Positions 16,894 to 24,411 of a stretch of 35,753 nt of DNA are shown in pieces; the first letter of the stretch is position 1, and every line of letters begins with the position of its first letter. Source of the DNA: CAZFBA01 sp964517135 (GTDB lineage: Bacteria; Cyanobacteriota; Vampirovibrionia; JBFMGH01). Location of the stretch: contig CAZFBA010000036.1 in NCBI GenBank assembly GCA_964517135.1, positions 1 to 35,753 on the forward strand, written 5' to 3'. Both the position numbers and the translations under genes were made by a program. The notes under the pieces were generated by a model. It was not told the DNA's origin and searched no databases. It saw nothing but the letters and a program-made list of their open reading frames with translations.

Positions 16894-17611
16894 CAAATGG
16901 CTAAAACAGCTTCAACAGTATTCCATTAAGCTAACTGATAAAGAACTTTTTCAGATACAAACGTATGTAAAACTTCTGAAAGAAAAAAACAAAGAAATCA
17001 ACCTTGTCAGTAATACTGAAATAAACAATATAATGACAGTTCATATACCTGATGTAGTTTCATTTTACCTGCTATATAAAGAAGGTATCTTACAAAACCG
17101 GTCACTGAAGATTGCTGACATAGGTTCAGGGGCTGGTTTGCCTGGATTAGTACTTTCTATTACCCTCCCTGATAGTGAAATTGCCCTGATAGAATCAATG
17201 CAAAAGAAGGCAGGGTTTTTAAATCACTGCCTGAAAGTGTTGGGCATAACCAATGCATATGTATTGCAGAACAGAGTTGAATTAATAGCTCAAAACCCTG
17301 AATATAGAGAGTATTTTCAGGTCGTAACAGCAAGGGCCGTAGCGAGTTTGCCTGTATTACTTGAATATGCCCTGCCTTTGCTGGCTTCTGGCGGTATATT
17401 TGTGGCTTATAAAACAGAAAAAGAAGCAGAAAACATTGAAAATATCAATCATATTGCAAAAAAGCTCGGGGGAGTTTTCAAGGTGGCTCTTGAGTATAAT
17501 CTTCAGGAAATGCAATTCAGGCGAAAACTTATTGTTTTTGAAAAGTTAGAGCATACAGATCCTGAGTATCCTAGGAGGACAGGGATTCCATCAAAAAGGC
17601 CTCTTCAATAG
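16886..17611 (+). CDS. rsmG: 16S rRNA (guanine527-N7)-methyltransferase RsmG
   Basis: A SAM-dependent enzyme making m7G527 in 16S rRNA (formerly GidB). I chose ATG 16886 (MTDKWLKQLQQYS), giving 241 residues. The frame stays open to a TTG at 16850, but that would add 12 residues with no family counterpart. The family motifs are LLKEKNKEINLVS, the SAM loop IADIGSGAGLPGLVLSI, LIESMQKKAGFL and VVTARAVASLPVLLEYALPLL. The start overlaps the STAND stop by 8 nt, so translation is probably coupled. Its stop abuts the stop of the convergent phosphatase with no spacer. Confidence 0.95.
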   Translation: MTDKWLKQLQQYSIKLTDKELFQIQTYVKLLKEKNKEINLVSNTEINNIMTVHIPDVVSFYLLYKEGILQNRSLKIADIGSGAGLPGLVLSITLPDSEIALIESMQKKAGFLNHCLKVLGITNAYVLQNRVELIAQNPEYREYFQVVTARAVASLPVLLEYALPLLASGGIFVAYKTEKEAENIENINHIAKKLGGVFKVALEYNLQEMQFRRKLIVFEKLEHTDPEYPRRTGIPSKRPLQ

Positions 17612-18127
17612 TCACTCCCAGGCGGGCATTTCTTCAGGTATAATGTGATCTGACAGTTCTCTGAATGCTCCCATACCGCCAGGTGCATCTGTAATAAATA
17701 CATTATCTATTTGTTTAACTTTATAATTGGCGTTATTGACTACAACTGCAATACCTGCAGCATTGAGTGCCGGTATATCATTAATATCGTCACCAATAAA
17801 GCAAATATTTTCTAGAGAGGCCTGATATTTTTCAGCAAGGGCGATCAAGCATTCTTTTTTCTTTCTTGTGCCCTGAAAAACGTCTTCAATGTTAAGTTTA
17901 GAAGCATACAAATCAATAATGGGAGACTTTTCTCCTGATATAAGAGCCACGATATAGCCGTTTCTTTTGAGTCTTGCCAGCCCCATAATGTCTTTAAAAG
18001 AGAATTTTTTTGTAATTTCACCGGTTTCAGACACGTAAAGGCTTCCGTCTGTGAGTGTGCCATCTATATCGGTGGCTACAATCTTTATTTTTTTAGATAT
18101 TTCTCTGAATTTATCCGGGTTGTTCAT
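17612..18127 (-). CDS. KdsC-type HAD phosphatase (sugar-acid phosphate phosphatase)
   Basis: A 171-residue capless (C0) HAD phosphatase. Motif I is DIDGTLTDG (20-28; Asp20 nucleophile, Asp22 acid/base), motif II is ALISGEKSP (Ser64), a Lys-rich RKKKECL holds the motif III lysine, and motif IV is FIGDDINDIPAL (Asp113/Asp114). The family includes KDO-8-P phosphatase KdsC, the KDN-9-P phosphatase of Bacteroides and the CMP-sialate synthetase C-terminal domain. Tetramers are typical. It follows the NeuB-type gene with a 2-nt gap, so the probable substrate is the phosphorylated product of that synthase. KdsC is the alternative, but no KDO gene is in the window. Confidence 0.88.
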   Translation of the reverse strand: MNNPDKFREISKKIKIVATDIDGTLTDGSLYVSETGEITKKFSFKDIMGLARLKRNGYIVALISGEKSPIIDLYASKLNIEDVFQGTRKKKECLIALAEKYQASLENICFIGDDINDIPALNAAGIAVVVNNANYKVKQIDNVFITDAPGGMGAFRELSDHIIPEEMPAWE

Positions 18128-18129
18128 AA

Positions 18130-19011
18130 TTATTGTATTATAGCGTACTTTCGGCGTAGTTTATCACGTATGGGTTTTTCGCTTTCATAGACAATTTTGA
18201 TCCCATCTCCCAGGACAGCAGGCACATTACGGATATCTCTTGCCATCAATAAAAGCCCCCGTGGCTCCAGAGAGGCGGCCTGATCAGACCCCCATAAAGC
18301 TCTATCAGTGGTTATATGACGTTCAACTGAGCAAGCACCCAGAATAACAGATGCTATTGATGGCATAATGCCTTTTTCGTGCCCGCTATAACCAACAGGA
18401 CAGTTATATTTTTCTTTTAGATATGGTATTAATTTGAGATTAAGTTCTTCATTACTGCTGGGGTATGTTGAGGTGCAGTGGTAAAGCATGAAATCTGTAT
18501 CTTTAACGACATTAACGGCACGATCAATCTCTTCTTCTGTGCTCATGCCTGTTGAAAGAAGCACTGGCTTGTCTTTAGATCTGGTATATTCTATCAGGTC
18601 AAGGTCAGTCAGGCAGGCAGAAGCTATTTTATAGCAGGGAGGGTCAAATTCATTGATAAAATCTACACTTTCTTCATCCCAGCAGGAGGCAAACCACATC
18701 ATTTCTTTTTCTTTGCAATACCGGTCAATTTCTTTATAATCTTCAAAAGATAGTTCCAGTCCATGTTTAAGATCACCATTAGTAGTTCCAAATTGGCTTT
18801 CACGTGGTTTAGCCAGCTCTTCAGGTGTATACACTTTTTCAATAGTTCTTTTCTGGAATTTAACTGCGTTACAACCTGCAATACTTGCAATTTCAATTAA
18901 TTTTTTTGCCAGTGCAATGCTGCCGTTATGATTGATGCCAATTTCTGCAACAATAAAGCAGGGGTGGCCGTTTCCGACTGGCAGGGTTCCGATTTTGATT
19001 GTTTGTGGCAT
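18130..19011 (-). CDS. NeuB-type nonulosonic acid synthase without SAF domain
   Basis: A PEP-dependent aldolase-type synthase that condenses PEP with a hexosamine (or its 6-phosphate) to a 9-carbon acid. The TIM barrel carries AEIGINHNG (22-30), AVKFQKRT, WFASCWDEES, YKIAS, LLSTGMSTEEE (151-161), YHCTSTYPS (177-185), VGYSGHEKG (206-214) and SVERHITTDR (228-237). The protein ends at 293 just after PIRDKLRRKYAI, where typical NeuB (about 340-350 residues) continues into the SAF antifreeze-like domain. A normal TAA follows and the next gene begins 2 nt on, so this is not an obvious frameshift. The linked phosphatase favours a phosphorylated substrate; N-acetylneuraminate, legionaminate or KDN types are all possible. 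Confidence 0.9.
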   Translation of the reverse strand: MPQTIKIGTLPVGNGHPCFIVAEIGINHNGSIALAKKLIEIASIAGCNAVKFQKRTIEKVYTPEELAKPRESQFGTTNGDLKHGLELSFEDYKEIDRYCKEKEMMWFASCWDEESVDFINEFDPPCYKIASACLTDLDLIEYTRSKDKPVLLSTGMSTEEEIDRAVNVVKDTDFMLYHCTSTYPSSNEELNLKLIPYLKEKYNCPVGYSGHEKGIMPSIASVILGACSVERHITTDRALWGSDQAASLEPRGLLLMARDIRNVPAVLGDGIKIVYESEKPIRDKLRRKYAIIQ

Positions 19012-19164
19012 ATTGATCTCCGGTATTGAAGTAAAGTGTTTGTATTATGGTAATAAACCAGATTATGTGATCCTGTAGGAGTTATTATACCTCAAAAAAT
19101 AAACTTTTAGTTCCTGTAAAAGTATTAATTAAAATTTGAATTTTTGGTATTCAAATTCAATCTT

Positions 19165-19220
19165 GGAACCTCTGATTAATTAAGAAATTACTGATTCCAG
19201 CAAAAACAGGGTAATTTCTT
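19165..19220 (+). repeat. Dispersed repeat A, copy 2, with inverted arms
   Basis: Bases 19165-19211 match repeat A copy 1 (6-52, minus strand) with one difference in 47. In this copy AAGAAATTAC (19182-19191) is followed 19 nt later by its exact reverse complement GTAATTTCTT (19211-19220), giving a potential 10-bp hairpin. Copy 1 lacks that second arm. Confidence 0.85.
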
Positions 19221-19297
19221 GAATCTGTGAACTTTTAAATTATTCAGAGATCTCTCTTGAAATTTATCTGGCAAAATACAAAAGGGGCTTGTATAAT

Positions 19298-19380
19298 ATA
19301 CCATTCCACGTAAATAATTAATATATGCTGATAGAATTTAGTAATTTGGAATCTATACATTACTTTCAAGGATCAGTATA
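19298..19380 (+). repeat. Dispersed repeat D, copy 1
   Basis: The element starts ATACCATTCCACGTAAATAA and ends CTTTCAAGGATCAGTATA. Both ends are nearly identical to 26819-26898 while about 15 central bases differ. ATTCCA near the left and TGGAAT at about 19347-19352 are complementary, so a hairpin-like fold is possible. Non-coding. Confidence 0.85.
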
Positions 19381-19409
19381 AACGTCTTAAGTAATCAAGT
19401 TTTATACAG

Positions 19410-19531
19410 GGCAGGTGTTTTAGAACTGTTTAATTCTTCATGTAGCTAAGTATAGTATGAGATAAAAGACTCTCAGGAGTGCACTAAGTGCACTCCGGTA
19501 GTTTTGCTGAATATTAACCTGTTCTGGTTTC
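19410..19531 (-). repeat. Dispersed repeat B, copy 2 (reverse orientation)
   Basis: This is the reverse complement of the B copies at 6837-6941 and 35589-35668. Its palindrome (19474-19498) has the arm CAGGAGTGCACT intact, but the other arm is altered at the last bases (CACTCCGG). The flank from GGCAGGTGTTTTAGAA to AGTATAGTATGAG matches the tail of copy 1, with about 10 extra bases in the middle. Confidence 0.85.
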
Positions 19532-19684
19532 TTTAATACTGCTATAATAAATATTTCGGGTGAAAATTCTTTAAGCCTGAATCTATAGTGAATGCATAAT
19601 TTAATACCTCTTAAATTAAGTTTTTTATAAATGAGAGCTTGATTTTTCAAAAGGTGTTTCTAATCAGTTTTAAAAAGAAAGGTC

Positions 19685-19852
19685 AGTGCATAACTTAAAA
19701 ATTTTTCGATTTTCAAAACCCAGACCCCGCCCACCCTAAAGGAAGGCATGGGGTCTCACTCCCAGGCTGCGCCTGCTCGTTCAACCCATATCTTCACTTT
19801 TAAAATTTTTGAAAATCGAAAACAGAAAATTGATTGTTATAGTTATGCATTA
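19685..19852 (+). repeat. Repeat C (MITE-like, 168 bp), copy 2
   Basis: The ends are TGCATAAC (19687-19694) and GTTATGCA (19842-19849), perfect inverted repeats. The inner pair TTTTTCGATTTTCAAAA and TTTTTGAAAATCGAAAA follows the same plan as 13742-13909. In the core AGACCCC pairs with GGGGTCT, and CAGGC-TGC-GCCTG forms a hairpin at the position of the 7-bp hairpin in copy 1, with different but complementary bases. No ORF is present. It lies about 140 nt before the cpaC start. Confidence 0.85.
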
Positions 19853-19990
19853 GTCTTAAAGAATCAAAAGGTTCTAAAAACGTATGTTTAATGCCAGTTA
19901 ATTTTCCATCTAAACCATATGGGGGATGAACAAATTTCTGCCATGAATAAAACTATATGTGTGGTGGTTTATTATTTAAGGTGGCGAGAA

Positions 19991-21535
19991 ATGAAAAGTT
20001 TAAAATTGCTGACAAAAAAGAATTTTAAGAAAATAGTTCTGTTATTTATCTTAATTGCAGGGGTTTTTCTTTTTAATAATTTACACTGCCTTGCAGCCAG
20101 CAAAAATATAAAGGATCAGGCAATCATTGCTAAAGGTGAAGAAAACTTCAGTAAAGACTGGATCATTAACCAGTTTGATTCTCTGCGTATTGACAATAAA
20201 ACACAATCAAGAAAAAACCTGAAAAACAATCATGATCAAAACGAAAATAATAAACCTATTGCATATCAGCAAATTTCAGACTTTTCAAACCAGAATTTTG
20301 ACTTATCCGAAGAAAATATTATTTTTGACGATGAAGATAAAAATTTCGAGAAAGTTAAAGGTGGTATTACAGATATTAGAGCTACTGTAGGCAAATCTCA
20401 GATAATTCAATTTGCCCAGCCAATAAAAAGACTTTCAATAACAGATCCTTCTCTCGCTGATTTAATTTTATTATCACCCACACAGATGATAATGAACGGT
20501 AAAGCTGCCGGTGTTACAAGCCTTATTATATGGGATGAAACTGACCAGCCAGCCTTCTTTGACTTATACGTTCAAAATGATACCTCAGACCTGATGGATG
20601 CCTTTAGAAAAGTTGCCCCTGATGAGCCGATTAACATTAAAATCACTGACGACGGCAACGTTATTTTAAGCGGTACTATCTCTTCAACAATTGTAAGAGA
20701 TCAACTGAAAAAGATTTCTGAAGCCTATGGCTATGCACTGATTGATGTAGCTGAAAGCCCGGTTCCTCAGGTGGTTTTAGAACTTAGAATTGCTGAAATC
20801 TCAAGGTCTGTGACAAAAAACTTTAACTTCTTTTATAAAGTTGCTGCCTGGGCTGACCTTCCGTTTACACTGGATCAATGGGCACCACTTTCTCAAAGAG
20901 ACCCCAACGGCGGTATAGGCGGTCAGTGGGATGGAAACTCTATTAACGGCTTTACAGCAGCTATTTTTAAGCCCGACGCCAGATTTCAGGGTGTTATCAG
21001 AATGGCACAAACAAGAGGACTTTTAAATATACTGGCTGAACCAAAGCTGGTCTCTACAAACGGCAGAGAAGCCCTCTTTGATGCAGGTCAATCAGTACCG
21101 GTGCCCACAGGCGTTGACCAGAACGGTAACCTGGCCTATGAATATAAAGACGTAGGAGTTAAAGTCACATTTACCCCCTGGATAGCAGAAAAATCACAGC
21201 GGGTAGAACTAAAAGTAATGCCAGAGGTTAGCGAAATCGACCCATCTGTAACTATTCAGCAGGCTAACGGTGTTACGATTTATGGGTTTAGAAAAAGAAG
21301 CGCCACCACAACTGTTGAACTTGAAAACGGTGAAACCCTTATGATGGCAGGGCTTATTACCAGAAGAAATACTAACTCTAAAACGGGTGCTCCCTTTTTT
21401 AGTGACATACCCATAATAGGAAATTTTTTACAGCAATCTACATTTGACAAAAGTGAATCAGAACTTGTTATAATGGTTACACCGAAAATAATTAAACCAG
21501 GCATTTATGGCGAAATACTCGGTACAGCTGATTAA
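19991..21535 (+). CDS. cpaC: Tad pilus secretin CpaC (RcpA)
   Basis: The outer-membrane secretin channel through which the Tad pilus passes. The ATG at 19991 (MKSLKLLTKKNFKK) gives 514 residues. It has an AAGGTGG ribosome binding site 7 nt upstream and begins a proper signal peptide ending near LHCLAAS. The frame is open upstream to 19919, but that extension would bury the signal sequence. Domains are an Asn-rich linker, the pilus N domain (ATVGKSQIIQFAQPIKRLS to AFFDLYVQ), a BON-like domain and the secretin core (VVLELRIAEISRSVTKNF, AEPKLVSTNGREALFDAGQ, VGVKVTFTPWI, ENGETLMMAGLI, PFFSDIPIIGNFL, VIMVTPKII). It is first in a five-gene operon. Confidence 0.95.
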   Translation: MKSLKLLTKKNFKKIVLLFILIAGVFLFNNLHCLAASKNIKDQAIIAKGEENFSKDWIINQFDSLRIDNKTQSRKNLKNNHDQNENNKPIAYQQISDFSNQNFDLSEENIIFDDEDKNFEKVKGGITDIRATVGKSQIIQFAQPIKRLSITDPSLADLILLSPTQMIMNGKAAGVTSLIIWDETDQPAFFDLYVQNDTSDLMDAFRKVAPDEPINIKITDDGNVILSGTISSTIVRDQLKKISEAYGYALIDVAESPVPQVVLELRIAEISRSVTKNFNFFYKVAAWADLPFTLDQWAPLSQRDPNGGIGGQWDGNSINGFTAAIFKPDARFQGVIRMAQTRGLLNILAEPKLVSTNGREALFDAGQSVPVPTGVDQNGNLAYEYKDVGVKVTFTPWIAEKSQRVELKVMPEVSEIDPSVTIQQANGVTIYGFRKRSATTTVELENGETLMMAGLITRRNTNSKTGAPFFSDIPIIGNFLQQSTFDKSESELVIMVTPKIIKPGIYGEILGTAD

Positions 21536-21550
21536 TTAAAAGGCAAATCA

Positions 21551-22777
21551 ATGGAAGAACATATTTCTATAGTTATAGTAGAAAGCGATACAGAATCTCT
21601 CCTGACTATCAAGAGCGAACTTGAAACTCTTGACTATGTCAAAATCATTGCTGAAACTGATAATCTGGCTATGGGTTATGAAGTTGTACTCAGAAACCAG
21701 CCAGATGTCGTTTTTATCAATATTTCTGAAAATATCGACTGGGCACTAAGCATTGTAGAGAAGACCTCTTCACAGCTAAAAGATACAATGATATTTGTTT
21801 CTTCTAACGAAACAAGCCTTGATGTTGCTATAAAATCTATGCGTGCAGGTGCAAGAGAGTTCCTGGCAAGGCCAATAAGCTCTGAAGAACTTATTCATGC
21901 TATAGAAAAAGCTAAAAATATTATTTTAAGTAAACACATTGATTCTTCTTCAGGTCAGTTATACACTATCTTTTCAAACAAAGGTGGTATTGGAAAAACA
22001 ACCATAGCAACGAATCTTGCCCTCAGTTTAAATGAAATTACTGGCAAAAGAGTTGCTTTAATTGATTTAAACCTTCAGCTTGGAGATGTCACAACCTTTC
22101 TTGACATTCAACCCTCATATGATATTTCTTACATTGTAAAAAACATTAGCAGGGTCGATGAAGCCTTCTTATTAAGCACAATGGAAAAATATGAAAATTA
22201 TGAACTCTATGTTCTTGCAGACCCGCCTTATGCGGAACAGGCGGAAGATATATCATCAGAACAAATAAATACTTTACTTACAGTCTTAAAAAGTATCTTT
22301 CCATATGTCATAATAGATACTACAAGCTCTTTTGATTCGAAGACATTAGCGGCACTCGATATAGCTGATAGAATTTTGCTGGTAAGTATGGTTAATTTGC
22401 CCTGTATAAGAAACACACAGAGATGTATTGATTTGTTTAACCGTTTAAATTATCCGAGAGACAAGATTAATCTGCTTATTAACCGCTATGTGCCGACTGA
22501 TGAGATATCTGTAGAAGATGTTGAAGATACTCTTGAACACCCTGTATACTGGAAAATACCTAATAATTATTTTACTGTAATGGCTGCAATCAACCGGGGT
22601 GTACCTATAAACCTGATAGAAGATACTTCAAATATTTCACTTAATTTTAAACAGCTGGCAAGGCAACTTACGGGTGTTCTTGCCATAGAAGAAGATGATG
22701 AAGATGATGAAGATGAAAAAAAACCTGCTTTTCCACTTCTTCAAAGCTTAATGAACAAGGTCAAAAAGAGCTCATAG
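21551..22777 (+). CDS. cpaE: Tad pilus localisation ATPase CpaE (TadZ)
   Basis: A 408-residue cytosolic protein that places the pilus machine, usually at a pole. The N-terminal domain (about 5-120) has a response-regulator fold (ISIVIVESDTES and ARPISSEEL near its end), but the usual phospho-Asp is Asn57 in VVFINIS, so it is a pseudo-receiver. The C-terminal MinD/ParA-like ATPase (about 135-385) has the deviant Walker A NKGGIGKTT (142-150), VALIDLNLQLGDVT and VIIDTTSSFDSKT. An acidic tail (EEDDEDDEDE) precedes a basic end. It starts 15 nt after cpaC. Confidence 0.93.
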   Translation: MEEHISIVIVESDTESLLTIKSELETLDYVKIIAETDNLAMGYEVVLRNQPDVVFINISENIDWALSIVEKTSSQLKDTMIFVSSNETSLDVAIKSMRAGAREFLARPISSEELIHAIEKAKNIILSKHIDSSSGQLYTIFSNKGGIGKTTIATNLALSLNEITGKRVALIDLNLQLGDVTTFLDIQPSYDISYIVKNISRVDEAFLLSTMEKYENYELYVLADPPYAEQAEDISSEQINTLLTVLKSIFPYVIIDTTSSFDSKTLAALDIADRILLVSMVNLPCIRNTQRCIDLFNRLNYPRDKINLLINRYVPTDEISVEDVEDTLEHPVYWKIPNNYFTVMAAINRGVPINLIEDTSNISLNFKQLARQLTGVLAIEEDDEDDEDEKKPAFPLLQSLMNKVKKSS

Positions 22778-22818
22778 CTTAATTTACTAAATTACAGTCA
22801 TAGAGGGGTGATATACCA

Positions 22819-24390
22819 TTGTCATTAAGAGATAGATTAAGCAAATCAACTGACATATCAAAAACAATCGAAACAAGCTGGGCAACAAAGAAAGAAGAAA
22901 CCACACAGGATATAACCCAGATATTACCAAGCACCTCTGAGTATCAGTTTATAAAAGATAAAATTCATACCATGCTTATTGAGCGTGTGAATTCTATTGC
23001 AGACTGGGATACATACTCTGATGATGAGCAAAAAGCTTCTATCAGAAAGTTTGTAGAAAACCGCCTTCAAATAGATTTTGCCGGTACGCCTTTAAACAAG
23101 AATGAAAAAGAACTATTAATAAGAGAAATTATTGATGAAACAAAAGGCTATGGCCCGTTAACACCCTTGATTAATGATCAATCGATTTCTGATATTCTTG
23201 TTAATGGCTATAAGCAGGTATATGTAGAAAGACAGGGCAGGCTTTTTAAAACACAGGTTACCTTCAGAGATGATAATCACCTCAGAAACATCATCGATAG
23301 AATAGTATCTCAGGTTGGCAGACGTATAGACGAAAAGTCACCGATGGTTGATGCCCGTCTTAAAGATGGATCAAGGGTTAACGCAATAATACCTCCGCTT
23401 GCACTTGACGGCCCATCACTTTCAATACGTAAATTCAAACAGGATGCTGCAACACTGGATAACCTGCTTCACTGGGGGTCAATGACCAAAGAAATGGCAG
23501 ATATGCTCTGTGTGGCAGTTAAAGCCAGGTTAAATATCATCATCTCAGGTGGTACAGGTGCCGGTAAAACGACTCTGTTGAATTCTTTGTCTTCACAAAT
23601 ACCCTCAGATGAGCGAATTGTAACTATCGAAGACTCTGCTGAATTGTCTTTACAGCAAGAACACGTTGTCAGGCTTGAAACTCGTCCGCCAAACATTGAA
23701 GGTACTGGTGCTGTTACTGCAAGAGATCTTGTTATCAACTCCCTGCGTATGAGACCTGATCGTGTAGTCATTGGGGAATGCCGGGGGGCCGAGGCACTTG
23801 ATATGTTACAGGCTATGAACACCGGTCACGATGGGTCTTTAACTACCCTGCACGCCAATACCCCTAGAGATGCACTTGGCAGGCTGGAAACAATGGTTAT
23901 GTTTTCAGGAGTCGAACTTCCTGAAAGAACAATTAGAACGCAGGTTAGTTCTGCTGTTGACCTGATCGTACAGGCCAGCCGTCTCAGTGACGGAACCAGA
24001 AGGGTTACTTATATTACTGAAGTACTCGGTATGGAAGGTATGACAATCACTATGCAGGATATTTTTGTCTGGACTCAGGAAGGCGTTGACGAAAACGGAA
24101 ATGTTTTAGGTTATCATAAATCAACTGGCGTCAGACCAAAATTTGCTGAGAGAGCTAAATCCAGAGGACTGATAATGCCACCTGAATGGTTTGACCCAAA
24201 ACATGAAGTTACATACATGTGTCCTAACCCGCCCAATGCCTATCTAAATAAAAAATCTTCTTCTTCCGGTATGGTAGGCGTGCCAGGTATATCAGAACCT
24301 GATAAAGTTACATTACCAAACAAACCCGGGCCTCTATTACCTCCGGGTAGTGATACTAAAAGTGCATTAGCAAAAAGATTGAAGAGATAA
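22819..24390 (+). CDS. cpaF: Tad pilus assembly ATPase CpaF (TadA)
   Basis: A 523-residue hexameric GspE/VirB11-type ATPase powering pilus extension, and often retraction. The start codon is TTG with GAGGGGTG 9 nt upstream. The N-terminal helical domain contains LINDQSISDILVNGYKQVYVE, and the ATPase core contains IISGGTGAGKTTLLNSLS (Walker A 244-252), IVTIEDSAEL (Asp box), VVIGECRGAEALDML (Walker B) and GSLTTLHANTPRDALGRLE (His box). An unusual tail of about 85 residues after TGVRPKF includes a CPNPPNAY segment and a Pro/Ser/Lys-rich end not typical of CpaF. It sits between cpaE and tadB in the operon. Confidence 0.96.
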   Translation: MSLRDRLSKSTDISKTIETSWATKKEETTQDITQILPSTSEYQFIKDKIHTMLIERVNSIADWDTYSDDEQKASIRKFVENRLQIDFAGTPLNKNEKELLIREIIDETKGYGPLTPLINDQSISDILVNGYKQVYVERQGRLFKTQVTFRDDNHLRNIIDRIVSQVGRRIDEKSPMVDARLKDGSRVNAIIPPLALDGPSLSIRKFKQDAATLDNLLHWGSMTKEMADMLCVAVKARLNIIISGGTGAGKTTLLNSLSSQIPSDERIVTIEDSAELSLQQEHVVRLETRPPNIEGTGAVTARDLVINSLRMRPDRVVIGECRGAEALDMLQAMNTGHDGSLTTLHANTPRDALGRLETMVMFSGVELPERTIRTQVSSAVDLIVQASRLSDGTRRVTYITEVLGMEGMTITMQDIFVWTQEGVDENGNVLGYHKSTGVRPKFAERAKSRGLIMPPEWFDPKHEVTYMCPNPPNAYLNKKSSSSGMVGVPGISEPDKVTLPNKPGPLLPPGSDTKSALAKRLKR

Positions 24391-24411
24391 AGCTCAAACA
24401 GGCTAAAAATC

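Larger units (their letters stand above)
19012..19990. other. 979-nt non-coding region packed with repeats
   Basis: This gap separates the leftward NeuB gene from the rightward cpaC operon. It contains repeats A (19165-19211), D (19298-19380), B (19410-19531, reversed) and C (19685-19852), which fill about 45 percent of it. A palindrome AGAGATCTCT lies near 19246. I found no tRNA, no convincing small ORF and no promoter I would trust. Promoters for both flanking genes must be here. Confidence 0.75.

Noticed and set aside
19438..19650. 70-codon minus-strand frame in the NeuB/cpaC gap
   Set aside because: It runs through repeat B copy 2, has no ribosome binding site and no family resemblance.
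19919..19990. Upstream start for cpaC (MGDEQISAMNK)
   Set aside because: It would put 24 residues before a clear signal peptide. The ATG at 19991 has the better ribosome binding site.
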